A DNA stretch of 64,000 bases from an uncultured Xylophilus sp. (GCA_913776965.1 CAJYQL010000084.1:24316-88315), one strand, 5' to 3'. Positions 41,147-50,990 are shown, counted from the first letter of the stretch. The notes: a model not told the origin generated them from the letters alone. Made by a program: numbers and translations.

Positions 41147-43318
41147 TCAGCGGGTGGCAGTTGCCCGGTCCGCAATCATCTTCGGCGTGATGAATACCAG
41201 CATCTCCTGCTTGTTCGAGATCCGGTTGCGGCTTTTGAACAGGTTGCCCGCGACGGGGATGTCGCCCAGGAAAGGCACCTTGTTCTCGTCGTTGGTCTCG
41301 GTCAGTTCGAAGATGCCGCCGATCACCACGGTGCCGCCGTTCTCGACCAGAACCTGCGTCTTGATGTGCTTGGTGTTGATCGCGATGCCGGCGATCGTAG
41401 TTTCGCCGCGCGAGTCCTTGTTGATGTCCAGGTCCAGGATGATGTTGCCTTCCGGCGTGATCTGCGGCGTGACTTCCAGCTTGAGGTTGGCTTTCCGGAA
41501 GGCGATCGAGGTGGCGCCGCTGGCCGTCGCCTGCTGGTAGGGAAACTCGGTGCCCTGCTCGATCAACGCCTTGGTCTGGTCGGCCGTCACGATACGCGGA
41601 CTTGATACCAGCTTGCCCTTGCCGTCGGCTTCGAGGGCGGAGAGTTCGAGGTTCAGGAAACGGTTGGCCGACGCGTTGAAGATCGACAGCGCAAATGTGG
41701 CAGCACTGACCCCCGTCGGTGTAGTGGCCGGCAGATTGACGAAGTTGCTGGTTGTGTCGATCACGCCGCCGGCACCGGTCGTTGCCACCGCATTGCTGTA
41801 GTTGGTACCGAGCGCCAAGCGGTTGTTGCCGCTGAGCGTATAGCCTGCGTTGCCCCCCTGCTGCGTACGCAGATCGACGCCCCCGAGCCTGACGCCCAAA
41901 GACCGGCTGAAGGTATCGGAAGCTTCGACGATCCGCGCTTCGATCAGCACCTGCCGCACCGCCCGGTCGAGCCGTGCGATCAGTTCCTGAACCTGGGCCA
42001 GCTTGGCAGGGGTGTCGGTCACGAACAGTTGGTTGGTCCGCGGCTCGGCGATCGCACTGCCGCGCGGAGACAGGAAACGTGCGTTGTTCACGCCACCCGG
42101 CACGACAGGCAGGGCTCCGACGCCTCCGGCTCCCGGCAACGCGACGCCCAGCAACTGGCCGACGATCTCGTTGGCTTTCGCATAGTTCAGCTGGAATGCC
42201 TGCGTACGTGTCGGCTCGAGCAGTTGCAGTGCCGCCTCGGCCTCCAGATCCTTCTTGGTACGCGCATCGATCTCGTCCTTGGGCGCGATCCACAGCACCG
42301 AGCCGTTCTTGCGCATGCCCAGGCCCTTGGCATCCATGATGATCTGCAATGCTTGGTCCCACGGCACGTCTTTCAGCCGCAGGGTGAGCGATCCATTGAC
42401 CGTATCGGAGGTGACGATATTGAAGTTGGTGAAGTCGGCGATCACCTGCAGCAGAGACCGCACGTCGATGCTCTGGAAATTGAGCGACAGCCGTTCGCCG
42501 GAATAACCCGGGCCCTGCGACAGCTTGTTGAGATCGACTTTCTTCGGCCGCACCTCGACCACGAACTGGTTGTCGCTCTGGTAGGCCGAATGCTCCCACT
42601 CGCCCCGGGGCTCGATCGTCATGCGGACGCGGTCCCCGACCTGGGTCGAGGTGATGGTCTGCACCGGTGTACCGAAGTCCGCGACGTCGAGACGGCGACG
42701 CAGCCCTTCCGGAAGCGACGACTTGAGGAACTCGACCACCAGAGCCGGCCCCTGCTGACGCAGGTCCACGCCGACCTGATTGCTGGGCAGGGACACGATG
42801 ACGCGGCCTGCCGCGTCTCCGGCCCGCCGAAAGTCGATATCGCGCAAGGCAGCGACATCGGACGTCGTGCTTTCGGCAAACACGGGCCGCGCCGCCGTGG
42901 TCGGCGCAGTGACCGGCGCGGGGTCCAGCGTCACGACGACCGATCGACCGTCGATCCGGGTCCGATAGGCCGTCGGCTGTCGCAGATTGAGCACCACCCG
43001 CGTACGGTCGCCCGCCTCCACCACGGTGGCTGAACGAAGGTTGCCTTGATTGAGCTCGACCGACGGCCGGCTCAAGGTACTGCTGGTCGCGGGAAAGTCC
43101 AACGCGATCCGCGCAGGAGACTGGATGGTGAAGCCGGTCGGAAGCGCCGTCGGCGCCTGGCTGAAATCGATGCGCAGAACCTCGGCACCACCCTGGGTGA
43201 ATCCGCTCACCGCCTCGATCGCACCCTGCGCCCAACCCGCAGCCGACACCATCAGGCCTGCTGCCAATGCCACGACGCGGGCGGCGGCGCGTGCGGGAAA
43301 ACCGTCGCACTTGATCAT
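41147..43318 (-). CDS. pilQ: Type IV pilus secretin PilQ
   Basis: 723 aa. Outer-membrane ring through which type IV pili exit. Signal peptide (about 1-30), two AMIN domains (about 35-240) that bind peptidoglycan, an STN/N0 domain (SLNFQSIDVRSLLQVIADFT near 272), an N1 domain, and the C-terminal secretin domain with VTADQTKALIEQGTEFPYQ and VLVENGGTVVIGGIFE. It overlaps pilP by 4 nt. Confidence 0.96.
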   Translation of the reverse strand: MIKCDGFPARAAARVVALAAGLMVSAAGWAQGAIEAVSGFTQGGAEVLRIDFSQAPTALPTGFTIQSPARIALDFPATSSTLSRPSVELNQGNLRSATVVEAGDRTRVVLNLRQPTAYRTRIDGRSVVVTLDPAPVTAPTTAARPVFAESTTSDVAALRDIDFRRAGDAAGRVIVSLPSNQVGVDLRQQGPALVVEFLKSSLPEGLRRRLDVADFGTPVQTITSTQVGDRVRMTIEPRGEWEHSAYQSDNQFVVEVRPKKVDLNKLSQGPGYSGERLSLNFQSIDVRSLLQVIADFTNFNIVTSDTVNGSLTLRLKDVPWDQALQIIMDAKGLGMRKNGSVLWIAPKDEIDARTKKDLEAEAALQLLEPTRTQAFQLNYAKANEIVGQLLGVALPGAGGVGALPVVPGGVNNARFLSPRGSAIAEPRTNQLFVTDTPAKLAQVQELIARLDRAVRQVLIEARIVEASDTFSRSLGVRLGGVDLRTQQGGNAGYTLSGNNRLALGTNYSNAVATTGAGGVIDTTSNFVNLPATTPTGVSAATFALSIFNASANRFLNLELSALEADGKGKLVSSPRIVTADQTKALIEQGTEFPYQQATASGATSIAFRKANLKLEVTPQITPEGNIILDLDINKDSRGETTIAGIAINTKHIKTQVLVENGGTVVIGGIFELTETNDENKVPFLGDIPVAGNLFKSRNRISNKQEMLVFITPKMIADRATATR

Positions 43319-43860
43319 TTCGTTGTTTCCTGGAGCTGCAGGCTGGTCGAACGCTCGACCCAGTCGCCCGACGGGTCTTCGACGATCTCGCGCAGCGTGA
43401 TTTCGGTTTCGGTGATGCGCATGACCCGCCCAAAATTCTGCCCAAGGTGGTCGCCGACCCGGACCTGGTAGAGCAACGTGCCGACACGCACCAGCGCCAC
43501 CGGTTGCCCCGCCTTGACCAGGCTGCCGACCATGCTCATCGTATCTAGGGGGAAGGCTTCCAACGGCTCCTTGCGCCGCGCCATTTCCGGCGCGATCAGC
43601 GCCGCATTGGACGACACACGCGACGAGTCGCGGCGAAGCGCCTGGGTGAGTTTCTCGGCGGTATAGGGATCCACCGCGCTTTGCTGCAGGTAATCCTGCG
43701 GTACGAACTGCTTGGGCTCCGTCAGCGGGACGATCTTCGGCCGGACCTGACTGCGTTGTTCCGTCATCCAGGTCCGCAATTCGTCGTCACGCGCATTGTC
43801 GCAGCCGAGCAGCATCAGTAGCGGCAGCGCGACGATCCATATCGAGGGCCTTCGACTCAT
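43315..43860 (-). CDS. pilP: Type IV pilus inner-membrane lipoprotein PilP
   Basis: 181 aa. Lipobox LLGC (Cys20), a flexible N-terminal region that binds PilN/PilO, then the beta-sandwich domain (LDTMSMVGSLVKAGQPVALV, YQVRVGDHLGQNFGRV). It links the PilMNO platform to PilQ. Overlaps both neighbours by 4 nt. Confidence 0.94.
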   Translation of the reverse strand: MSRRPSIWIVALPLLMLLGCDNARDDELRTWMTEQRSQVRPKIVPLTEPKQFVPQDYLQQSAVDPYTAEKLTQALRRDSSRVSSNAALIAPEMARRKEPLEAFPLDTMSMVGSLVKAGQPVALVRVGTLLYQVRVGDHLGQNFGRVMRITETEITLREIVEDPSGDWVERSTSLQLQETTK

Positions 43861-44528
43861 TTCTTGGCCCCTGCAGCCGCCTTGCGTTGCGCAGCGATCT
43901 CGTCGGCATCCAGGTAGCGGAAGGTGCGGGCGGTGGCATCCATCACCAGATTGCCGTCCTTGTTTGGCGCGATGGCAATGTTGTTCAACGTCACGATACG
44001 CGACAGGTGTGCGACATCGGCCACGAAGGCCCCCATGTCGTGGTACCGACCCGTCACGCGCACCGCGATCGGCAATTCGGCGTAGTAATCACGGACCTGC
44101 ACATCGCCGGGCCGGAACAGTTCGAACTGCAAGCTGCGGCCCAGACCGGCCTGATTCACGTCCGACAACAGCGCAGCCATCTCGGCTTTGCTCGGCAGCT
44201 GCTTTTCCAGCTGGGTAACGTAGAGTTGCACCTGCTCGCGCTGCTTTTTCAACGCCTGCAGGTTGGTGGCCTTGATCACCTTGGCCTGGTAGTCAGCTTT
44301 CAGGGTCACTTCTCGATCGGTTTCCGTCACCAGTTCGGTGTCCACATCGCTCAACCATACGTACCAGAGCACACCCAAAACCATCAATGCCGCCAACAGG
44401 CACAGGCCGATCCGAGGCACCGTAGGCCAAAGGGACGGATCTTTCGGGTCGAGACCTTGGAACTGCCGGTTCAACCGGCTTTGCAGATCGGCGAAATCGA
44501 TCTTGCGTCGCGCTTTGCGGGTGGCCAT
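43857..44528 (-). CDS. pilO: Type IV pilus assembly protein PilO
   Basis: 223 aa. One transmembrane helix (about 46-66), a coiled coil (LQALKKQREQVQLYVTQLEK), then the ferredoxin-like domain (PIAVRVTGRYHDMGAFVADV). ATG 44528 was preferred to an overlapping TTG 15 nt upstream because GAGG lies about 9 nt before it. Confidence 0.93.
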   Translation of the reverse strand: MATRKARRKIDFADLQSRLNRQFQGLDPKDPSLWPTVPRIGLCLLAALMVLGVLWYVWLSDVDTELVTETDREVTLKADYQAKVIKATNLQALKKQREQVQLYVTQLEKQLPSKAEMAALLSDVNQAGLGRSLQFELFRPGDVQVRDYYAELPIAVRVTGRYHDMGAFVADVAHLSRIVTLNNIAIAPNKDGNLVMDATARTFRYLDADEIAAQRKAAAGAKK

Positions 44529-44539
44529 CTTCGAAGTCC

Positions 44540-45178
44540 TCAACGCGCGGCCGCGGGAGCCGCGACCACCGGTACCGGATTGGCGGACGACGTGGCCGGT
44601 GTGGCGGCCTGCAGGTCGCTCGACCGCTGCAGGCGCAGGGTGATCGTGAAACTGGCGACGCGGCGCTGGTCGCGGGGCGACAGGTTGACCGTCGCGGTCA
44701 CGATTTCCACCAGTTGCGGCCTAGTGAACCAAGGCGTGTTGTTGCCGAGATTGCGCAACAGTTCGGACACCCGCTCGTTGGACTGCGCCATGCCCTTGAG
44801 CGTGACCGTCTGGTCGGTCTGGCGCATGTCCGTCAGATAGACGCCGTCGGGCAGCTGGCGTACCAGTTCATTGAGCAGGTGGACCGGCAGATTGCGGTCG
44901 GACTGCAGGTCTTCGACGGCCTTCTGGCGTGCGCGCAGCGAGGCGATCTCGGTCTCGATCGTGGCGATCTCCTTGATCTGGGATTCCAGCTGGGTGATCT
45001 CCGACTGCAGCATCTGGTTGCGACCGCGCTGCGACTCCAGCTCGCCCTGGTACCAGAGGTAGATGACGCCCGCGATCAGGCCGCCGGCCAGCGCGGACGC
45101 CACCAGAGCGACATTGAAGGCCTCGCGACGCTTCTTGCGGGCCGCCTCACGGTGCGGCAGCAGGTTGATCAGGATCAC
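44540..45178 (-). CDS. pilN: Type IV pilus assembly protein PilN
   Basis: 212 aa. Starts with ILINLLPHREAARKKRR, the short cytoplasmic peptide that inserts into PilM, then a transmembrane helix (about 23-45), a coiled coil (LESQRGRNQMLQSEITQLES) and a ferredoxin-like domain. Start GTG 45178 overlaps the pilM stop (GTGA) and gives the conserved N-terminus exactly. Ala/Pro-rich tail. Confidence 0.94.
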   Translation of the reverse strand: MILINLLPHREAARKKRREAFNVALVASALAGGLIAGVIYLWYQGELESQRGRNQMLQSEITQLESQIKEIATIETEIASLRARQKAVEDLQSDRNLPVHLLNELVRQLPDGVYLTDMRQTDQTVTLKGMAQSNERVSELLRNLGNNTPWFTRPQLVEIVTATVNLSPRDQRRVASFTITLRLQRSSDLQAATPATSSANPVPVVAAPAAAR

Positions 45179-46251
45179 TGCAGGAACCTCCGCATCGCCA
45201 GTCCGCACGCCGTCAGGTAGGACGGTGCATCGCGCGCGATGCGCGTCGCGCGGACACTGGAGGCCAGCGTCATGCCCTGAAAAGGATTGGCCAGCACACA
45301 CGGGAATCCGGCTTGTCGCGCCACGGCCTCCGCCAGCCCTTGCAAGGAGGCCGAGCCACCCGCCAGGAGGATCTGGTCGACCCGGTTGTAGGGTGTGCTG
45401 GTGAAGAAGAACTGCAGCGACCGACTGACTTCGGCCGCCATGCTGTCGACGAACGGGGCCAGCACCGCCGTAGCGTAGTCCTCAGGCAGTTCGCCGCTGC
45501 GCTTCTTGGATTCGGCCTCTTCCGCCGAAAAACCGTATTGCCGCACGATCAGTTGGGTCAGTTGGCCACCGCCGAAGGCTTGGTCGCGCTCGTATAGCAC
45601 TTCGTCGTGGCGGATCACCTGGAGACTGCTGGTCACCGCACCGATCTTCAGCAGGGCGACCATCGCATCGTCGCCGAGGCGCGGCAGGCCCTCGATGATC
45701 CGGCCGGCCGCCACGCGGGCCGCGTACGACTCGACATCCACCACCACCGGTCGCAGGCCTGCGGCTTCCGCCAGACCCTGCCGGTCCTGCACCTTTTCTT
45801 TCCGCGAGGCAGCGATCAGCACGTCGACATCCTCCGACGACTGCGCACTCGGACCGATCACGCAGAAATCGAGGCTGACCTCGTCGAGCGAAAACGGGAT
45901 GTACTGGCTGGCCTCGGATTCCACCTGCACTTCCAGTTCCAGTTCGGACAGCCCGGCCGGCAGCATGATCCGCTTGGTGATCACCGCCGATGGCGGCAGC
46001 GCCATCGCGACATTGCGGGTACGCGTGCCGCTTTTCTTGACCAGCCGGCGCATCGCCTCGGCGACTTCGTCGAATTTCTCGATGTTGCCGTCGACGATCC
46101 AGCCGCGCTCGATCAACTCGATCGCGCAGTGCTCCAGCACCAGGGTGCCGTCCTTGGCGCGGCCGAGTTCCACCAACTTCACGCTCGACGTGCTCACATC
46201 AATGCCCAGCAGGGGTGCGGACTGGCGGCTGAACAAGGACCGCGGCGACAT
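45175..46251 (-). CDS. pilM: Type IV pilus assembly ATPase-fold protein PilM
   Basis: 358-residue actin-like (FtsA/ParM fold) protein of the inner-membrane platform. GIDVSTSSVKLVELG is the phosphate 1 motif, LLAGGSASLQGLAEAVARQ the adenosine motif; LPPSAVITKRIMLP and VESEASQYIPFSLDEVSLDF are family segments. ATG 46251 has GGGAG about 7 nt upstream. First gene of pilMNOPQ, transcribed away from mrcA. Confidence 0.95.
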   Translation of the reverse strand: MSPRSLFSRQSAPLLGIDVSTSSVKLVELGRAKDGTLVLEHCAIELIERGWIVDGNIEKFDEVAEAMRRLVKKSGTRTRNVAMALPPSAVITKRIMLPAGLSELELEVQVESEASQYIPFSLDEVSLDFCVIGPSAQSSEDVDVLIAASRKEKVQDRQGLAEAAGLRPVVVDVESYAARVAAGRIIEGLPRLGDDAMVALLKIGAVTSSLQVIRHDEVLYERDQAFGGGQLTQLIVRQYGFSAEEAESKKRSGELPEDYATAVLAPFVDSMAAEVSRSLQFFFTSTPYNRVDQILLAGGSASLQGLAEAVARQAGFPCVLANPFQGMTLASSVRATRIARDAPSYLTACGLAMRRFLQ

Positions 46252-46455
46252 CGGGCTCTCCCTGGGGTTGGACAAACGACGGATATGTGCGCAACAAAAG
46301 CTAACACTTCGTGGGATGCTATCAGGACCGGCAAATCCACCGTAGGCGGAAAAGCCCCTGCATTGCCCGTCTCGTTGCCAAAACGACACGCCACGGCACT
46401 TGCAGCCGAAGTGGACGCCCACGCATGTAACGCACTTCAGTAAACGCCGGGTTTT

Positions 46456-46461
46456 TATAAT
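46456..46461 (+). promoter_or_regulatory. Predicted -10 box of mrcA
   Basis: Perfect TATAAT preceded by GTTTT, in the 241-nt divergent gap with pilM. The start would be near 46468. This excludes the in-frame ATG at 46460 and supports ATG 46493. The pilM promoter should lie in 46260-46400, but I cannot point to clear boxes. Confidence 0.6.
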
Positions 46462-46492
46462 GGTGGGTTGCCTCGACGCGAGCCCTGCCGCC

Positions 46493-48907
46493 ATGCCTGC
46501 CCACTCTTCTTCACCCGACCCGTCCTCCCCGAAGCCTGGACGGAAAACGCCGGCACGTCCTGCGTGGTGGGCCTGGACTCTGCGGATCCTGCTCGGCCTG
46601 GTGGGCGTAGTCGTCGCGGCGGTGGTGGCCGGCGTGCTGACTGTCTGTGTTGCACTGGCCGTCGCTTATCCCAACCTGCCCGATATTTCCGATCTGGCCG
46701 ACTACCGGCCCAAGCTCCCGCTGCGGGTGTTCTCGACCGAAGGTGCGCTTCTGGGCGAGTTCGGCGAGGAGCGACGCAACCTGACGCCGATCCGGGAGAT
46801 CCCCAAGGTCATGAAGGACGCCGTGCTGGCGGCAGAGGATACGAGCTTCTACAGCCACGGCGGCGTCGACTACAAGGGCGTGGTGCGGGCGGGCCTCGCC
46901 AACCTGAACCGCGCCAAGAGCCAGGGTGCCTCGACCATCACGATGCAGGTGGCCCGCAACGTCTACCTGTCGTCCGAGAAGACCTTCACCCGCAAGATCT
47001 ACGAGATTCTGCTGACCTTCAAGCTGGAGCACCTGCTGTCGAAGGACCAGATCCTCGAGATCTACATGAACCAGATTTACCTGGGCAACCGGGCCTACGG
47101 CTTCGCGGCTGCATCGGAGACTTATTTCGGCAAGCCGCTGCAGAAGATCAGCATCGCCGAGGCCGCCATGCTCGCCGGCCTGCCGAAGGCGCCGACGGCC
47201 AACAATCCGATCAGCAATCCGCGCCGCGCACGCGCGCGCCAGCTCTACATCATCGACCGGATGGAGGAAGCCGGCTTCATCACGCACGAGCAGGCAGCGG
47301 CCGCCAAGGCGGAGGATTTAAAGCTGCGCACCGGGCCCGACACCACCCGGGTGCATGCGGAATACATCGCCGAGATGGTACGCCAGCTTGTGTTCGCCCA
47401 GTACGGCAACGAGGCCTACACCCGCGGCCTGAACGTGTACACCACGGTAAACGCCGGCGACCAGGACGCCGCATACAAGGCGCTGCGCAAGGGCCTGATG
47501 GACTACGAGCGCCGGCAGATCTACCGAGGTCCGGAGAAATTCATCGACCTGCCCAGCGATCCGAAGGAGCTCGACGAGGCGGTGGACAACGCCCTCGGCG
47601 AGCACCCGGACAACGGCGACGTACTGTCGGCGGTGGTGCTGGAGGCCAGCGCCAAGCGCATCGTCGCGATCCGCGCAGACGGCGACCGGGTCGAGATCAC
47701 CGGCGAAGGCCTGCGGCCGGCGCAGTCGGGCCTGATCGACAAGGCATCGCCTAACGTGCGCATCCGCCGCGGCGCGGTGATCCGGGTGGTGCGCACGACC
47801 AAGGGAACCTGGGAGATCACGCAGATCCCGGAGATCGAGGGCGCGTTCGTCGCGGTCGATCCACGCAGCGGCGCGATCAAGGCACTGGTCGGCGGCTTCG
47901 ACTTCGGCAAGAACAAGTTCAACCACGTGACCCAGGCATGGCGCCAGCCGGGCTCGAGCTTCAAGCCGTTCATCTACTCGGCGGCGCTCGAGAAGGGTTT
48001 CACGCCCGCCACGGTGGTCAACGACGGACCGCTGTTCTTCGACGCCGGCACCACCGGCGGCCAGCCCTGGGAACCGAAGAACTATGACGGCCGTTTCGAG
48101 GGCCCGATGTCGCTGCGCCGTGCGCTGGCGGCGTCGAAGAACATGGTGTCGATCCGCATCCTGCAGTCGATCGGCACCAAGTACGCGCAGGACTGGATAA
48201 CCCGCTTCGGCTTCGAGGCCGACAAGCACCCCGCCTACCTGCCGATGGCGCTGGGCGCAGGCTCGGTCACGCCGATGCAGATGGCAACCGCTTACGCCGT
48301 GTTCGCCAACGGCGGCCACCGGCTCAACCCCTGGCTGATCGCCAAGGTGGTCGACCAGAAGGGCCGCGTCCTGCTGGAAACCAAGCCGCCGGTGCCCGAC
48401 GCCTCCAACCAGGTGATCGACCCGCGCAACGCCTTCATCATGGACAGCCTGTTGCAGACGATCACCCGGTCGGGCACTGCCGCCAAGGCGCAGGCGATGC
48501 TCAAGCGCACCGATGTCTACGGCAAGACCGGCACCACCAACGATTCGATGGATGCCTGGTTCGCCGGCTTCCAGCCGACGCTCGCAGCCGTGACCTGGAT
48601 CGGCTACGACACGCCGAAAAACATGGGCGACCGCGAAACCGGCGGCGGCCTGAGCCTGCCGGTGTGGATCAGCTTCATGGACTACGCGCTGAAGGGCGTG
48701 CCGGTGCAGGAGTACGAACCGCCAGCCGGCATCGTCAACAACGGCGGCGAATGGTTCTACGAGGAGTACGCCCGCTCGGGCGGCATCCCGAGCCTGGGCG
48801 GCGAATCCGCGGCGCCGGCCGGCACCAATGCGCCCGACGCGGTCACGCCGCAGGCACCGCCGCCGGCCGAAGAACGCAACCGGATCCTGGACCTGTTCCG
48901 GAACTGA
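46493..48907 (+). CDS. mrcA: Penicillin-binding protein 1A
   Basis: 804-residue bifunctional peptidoglycan synthase. A Pro-rich cytoplasmic leader and a transmembrane helix (about 25-55) precede the GT51 glycosyltransferase domain: catalytic Glu in AVLAAEDTSFYSHGGVDYKG, then QGASTITMQVARNVYL. The transpeptidase has the SxxK motif in RQPGSSFKPFIYSA, SxN as SKNMVS and KTG in YGKTGTTNDSMDAWF. An Ala/Pro-rich tail ends it. The start follows from the promoter position. Confidence 0.96.
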   Translation: MPAHSSSPDPSSPKPGRKTPARPAWWAWTLRILLGLVGVVVAAVVAGVLTVCVALAVAYPNLPDISDLADYRPKLPLRVFSTEGALLGEFGEERRNLTPIREIPKVMKDAVLAAEDTSFYSHGGVDYKGVVRAGLANLNRAKSQGASTITMQVARNVYLSSEKTFTRKIYEILLTFKLEHLLSKDQILEIYMNQIYLGNRAYGFAAASETYFGKPLQKISIAEAAMLAGLPKAPTANNPISNPRRARARQLYIIDRMEEAGFITHEQAAAAKAEDLKLRTGPDTTRVHAEYIAEMVRQLVFAQYGNEAYTRGLNVYTTVNAGDQDAAYKALRKGLMDYERRQIYRGPEKFIDLPSDPKELDEAVDNALGEHPDNGDVLSAVVLEASAKRIVAIRADGDRVEITGEGLRPAQSGLIDKASPNVRIRRGAVIRVVRTTKGTWEITQIPEIEGAFVAVDPRSGAIKALVGGFDFGKNKFNHVTQAWRQPGSSFKPFIYSAALEKGFTPATVVNDGPLFFDAGTTGGQPWEPKNYDGRFEGPMSLRRALAASKNMVSIRILQSIGTKYAQDWITRFGFEADKHPAYLPMALGAGSVTPMQMATAYAVFANGGHRLNPWLIAKVVDQKGRVLLETKPPVPDASNQVIDPRNAFIMDSLLQTITRSGTAAKAQAMLKRTDVYGKTGTTNDSMDAWFAGFQPTLAAVTWIGYDTPKNMGDRETGGGLSLPVWISFMDYALKGVPVQEYEPPAGIVNNGGEWFYEEYARSGGIPSLGGESAAPAGTNAPDAVTPQAPPPAEERNRILDLFRN

Positions 48908-48969
48908 GGCGGCCGACGCAGCGGGCGGCACGGGGGAGGTGCCTGCCCTGTCCCGGACCCTGCATCGCC

Positions 48970-49299
48970 TCAGGCGCCGAAGCGCAGCGGCATCCCGGCC
49001 TGCGCCGACGCTTCCCGCGACAACAGCACCAGCAGTTCGCCGGCACCCTTGGTGTCCTGCCAGGCACCGTCCTGGTACTTGAAGTGGTAGCCGCCCGACT
49101 TGGTGGCCAGCCAGAGTTCGTGCAGCGGCTTCTGCTGGTTCAGCACGATCTGCGTGCGGTTGGGGAACGTCAGCGTCACCATGCCGCCCGAGCGCTGCGC
49201 GTCGATGTCGGCATCGGTGTCCTCGTCGATGCGGTCGCAGCTTTCCTCCACCGTCTGCAGCAGGCGCTCGGCCAGGTCGAGGAATTCGATGTCGGTCAT
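48970..49299 (-). CDS. cyaY: Frataxin-like iron-binding protein CyaY
   Basis: 109 aa. Iron-binding regulator of iron-sulfur cluster assembly. Acidic first helix ([32 protein letters not shown]) and the beta-sheet segments [42 protein letters not shown] 49299 is the standard start; it lies only 15 nt from the divergent lptM ATG. Converges on mrcA with a 62-nt gap that shows no repeat or terminator. Confidence 0.94.
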   Translation of the reverse strand: MTDIEFLDLAERLLQTVEESCDRIDEDTDADIDAQRSGGMVTLTFPNRTQIVLNQQKPLHELWLATKSGGYHFKYQDGAWQDTKGAGELLVLLSREASAQAGMPLRFGA

Positions 49300-49302
49300 T
49301 AC

Positions 49303-49308
49303 TACAAT
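49303..49308 (+). promoter_or_regulatory. Predicted -10 box of lptM-lysA, leaderless start
   Basis: TACAAT with its last base 6 nt before the A of the lptM ATG (49315). Transcription would begin at or next to the start codon. The complementary strand over the same bases must also carry the cyaY start. Confidence 0.5.
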
Positions 49309-49314
49309 CCGCGG

Positions 49315-49650
49315 ATGTTGAACGTCCCGCAAATTCTAGTCAGGGCGATCGCCCTCGGCGGGAGTGTGGCGGTGCTCGCCGGTTGCGGCCAGAAGGGTCC
49401 GCTCTTCCTGCCGACCGGCCAGGCCGCGGTCGGCCGGGCGACCCTGCCGCAGACGCTGCGACCGCGCCTGCCGGGCAGCGCCCCGGCAACGCCGGCTGCG
49501 GCGGCGGGCGCGACCGCCCCGACGCCTGCCTCGCCCCCCCAGGCCATCCCGAGCGGCAGCGGCGGACCGTTCCTGTCGCCGGCCGAACTGGTGCCGGAAT
49601 CGACCTTCGAACCGGTCACCTCCTCCCCCTCTTCTCCCGTCATTCCATGA
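49315..49650 (+). CDS. lptM: LPS-assembly lipoprotein LptM (YifL-like)
   Basis: 111 aa. Signal peptide with lipobox LAGC (Cys24), then GQKGPLFLP, the conserved LptM motif that docks in LptD, followed by a Pro/Ala-rich disordered tail. LptM helps LptD mature. It overlaps lysA by 4 nt and is divergent from cyaY, as in many proteobacteria. Confidence 0.88.
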   Translation: MLNVPQILVRAIALGGSVAVLAGCGQKGPLFLPTGQAAVGRATLPQTLRPRLPGSAPATPAAAAGATAPTPASPPQAIPSGSGGPFLSPAELVPESTFEPVTSSPSSPVIP

Positions 49651-50930
49651 TGCCTTCCTCCCTGCCGGGACAGCCGCACGTCGGCTACCGGGGCGATGCC
49701 CTGTTCGTCGAAGACGTGGCGCTCGCCGACCTGGCGGCCGCCCACGGGACGCCGCTCTATGTGTATTCGCGCGGCGCGATGCTCGCGGCGCTCGATGCCT
49801 ACCGGCGCGGCTTCGCCGGCCGGCAGGTGCAGATCTGCTATGCGATGAAGGCCAATTCGACGCTGGCCGTGCTGCAGGTGTTCGCCCAGGCGGGCTGCGG
49901 TTTCGACATCGTCTCGGGCGGCGAACTGCAGCGGGTGCTGGCCGCCGGCGGCGATCCGAAGAAGGTGATCTTCTCGGGCGTCGGCAAGACGCCGGCGGAG
50001 ATGCGCGACGCCCTCGCGTCAGGCATCGGCTGCTTCAACGTCGAGAGCGATGCCGAACTGGACGTGCTGAACGCCGTCGCCGTGGCCGGCGGATGGCGGG
50101 CGCCGGTGAGCATCCGGGTCAATCCGAACGTCGATCCGAAGACCCATCCCTACATCTCCACCGGCCTCAAGGGCAACAAGTTCGGCATCGCCCACGAACA
50201 CGCGGTCGCTGCCTATCGCCATGCGGCCAGCCTGCCCGGCTTGGAAGTTGTCGGCATCGACTGCCACATCGGCTCGCAGATCACCGAAGAGACGCCTTAT
50301 CTCGACGCGATGGATCGCGTGCTCGACATGGTGGAAGCGATTGAAGCCGCCGGCATCCGGCTGCACCACATCGACTTCGGCGGCGGCCTGGGCATCGACT
50401 ACCAGGGCGACACGCCGCCCGCGGCCGACGACCTGTGGAAACAACTGCTCGCGAAGATCGACGCCCGCGGTTTCGGCGACCGGCAGCTGATGGTCGAGCC
50501 CGGCCGGTCGCTGGTCGGCAACGCCGGCGTCTGCCTGACCGAAGTGCTGTACCTCAAGCCGGGCGAGCAGAAGAACTTCTGCATCGTCGACGCCGCGATG
50601 AACGACCTGCCCCGGCCGGCGATGTACCAGGCCTTCCATGCGATCGTGCCGCTCGACCGCAGCCGGCCGACGGACGACGCACCGATCTACGACGTGGTGG
50701 GCCCGGTCTGCGAGAGCGGCGACTGGATCGGCCGCGACCGCACGCTGGCGGTGGAGGCGGGCGACCGGCTGGCGGTGCTGTCCGCCGGTGCCTACTGCAT
50801 GAGCATGGCGAGCAACTACAACACCCGCGGCCGGGCGGCCGAGGTGCTGGTGGACGGTGCCACGGCCCACCTGGTGCGCGAGCGCGAGACGGCTGCCGAC
50901 CAGATGCGGGCCGAACGGCTCGTCGGCTGA
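49647..50930 (+). CDS. lysA: Diaminopimelate decarboxylase
   Basis: 427 aa. Last step of lysine synthesis. PLP lysine in ICYAMKANSTLAVLQ (about residue 68); HIGSQI, FGGGLGIDY, EPGRSLVGNAG and GPVCESGDWIGRDR are the family motifs, the last with the substrate-binding Cys-Glu. AGAYCMSMASNYNTRGR near the end. ATG 49647 overlaps lptM (ATGA). Its TGA starts repeat copy 9. Confidence 0.96.
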   Translation: MMPSSLPGQPHVGYRGDALFVEDVALADLAAAHGTPLYVYSRGAMLAALDAYRRGFAGRQVQICYAMKANSTLAVLQVFAQAGCGFDIVSGGELQRVLAAGGDPKKVIFSGVGKTPAEMRDALASGIGCFNVESDAELDVLNAVAVAGGWRAPVSIRVNPNVDPKTHPYISTGLKGNKFGIAHEHAVAAYRHAASLPGLEVVGIDCHIGSQITEETPYLDAMDRVLDMVEAIEAAGIRLHHIDFGGGLGIDYQGDTPPAADDLWKQLLAKIDARGFGDRQLMVEPGRSLVGNAGVCLTEVLYLKPGEQKNFCIVDAAMNDLPRPAMYQAFHAIVPLDRSRPTDDAPIYDVVGPVCESGDWIGRDRTLAVEAGDRLAVLSAGAYCMSMASNYNTRGRAAEVLVDGATAHLVRERETAADQMRAERLVG

Positions 50931-50990
50931 CCCGCTCCTTTTTCGATAGCTAGTTGCGCCCGCCGGGCGGGCGCACAATCGGCTTTTTCG
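50928..50990 (+). repeat. Dispersed hairpin repeat, copy 9
   Basis: The lysA stop TGA, then CCCGCTCCTTTTTCGATAGC as in copy 1, then a near-perfect palindrome (TGCGCCCGCC 50955-50964, GGCGGGCGCA 50966-50975). It fills the convergent gap to msrQ, supplies the msrQ stop (TAG) and encodes its last dozen residues. Confidence 0.7.

Noticed and set aside
46460-46462. ATG as start of mrcA
   Set aside because: It overlaps the TATAAT box; the ATG at 46493 gives the normal Pro-rich leader and helix.
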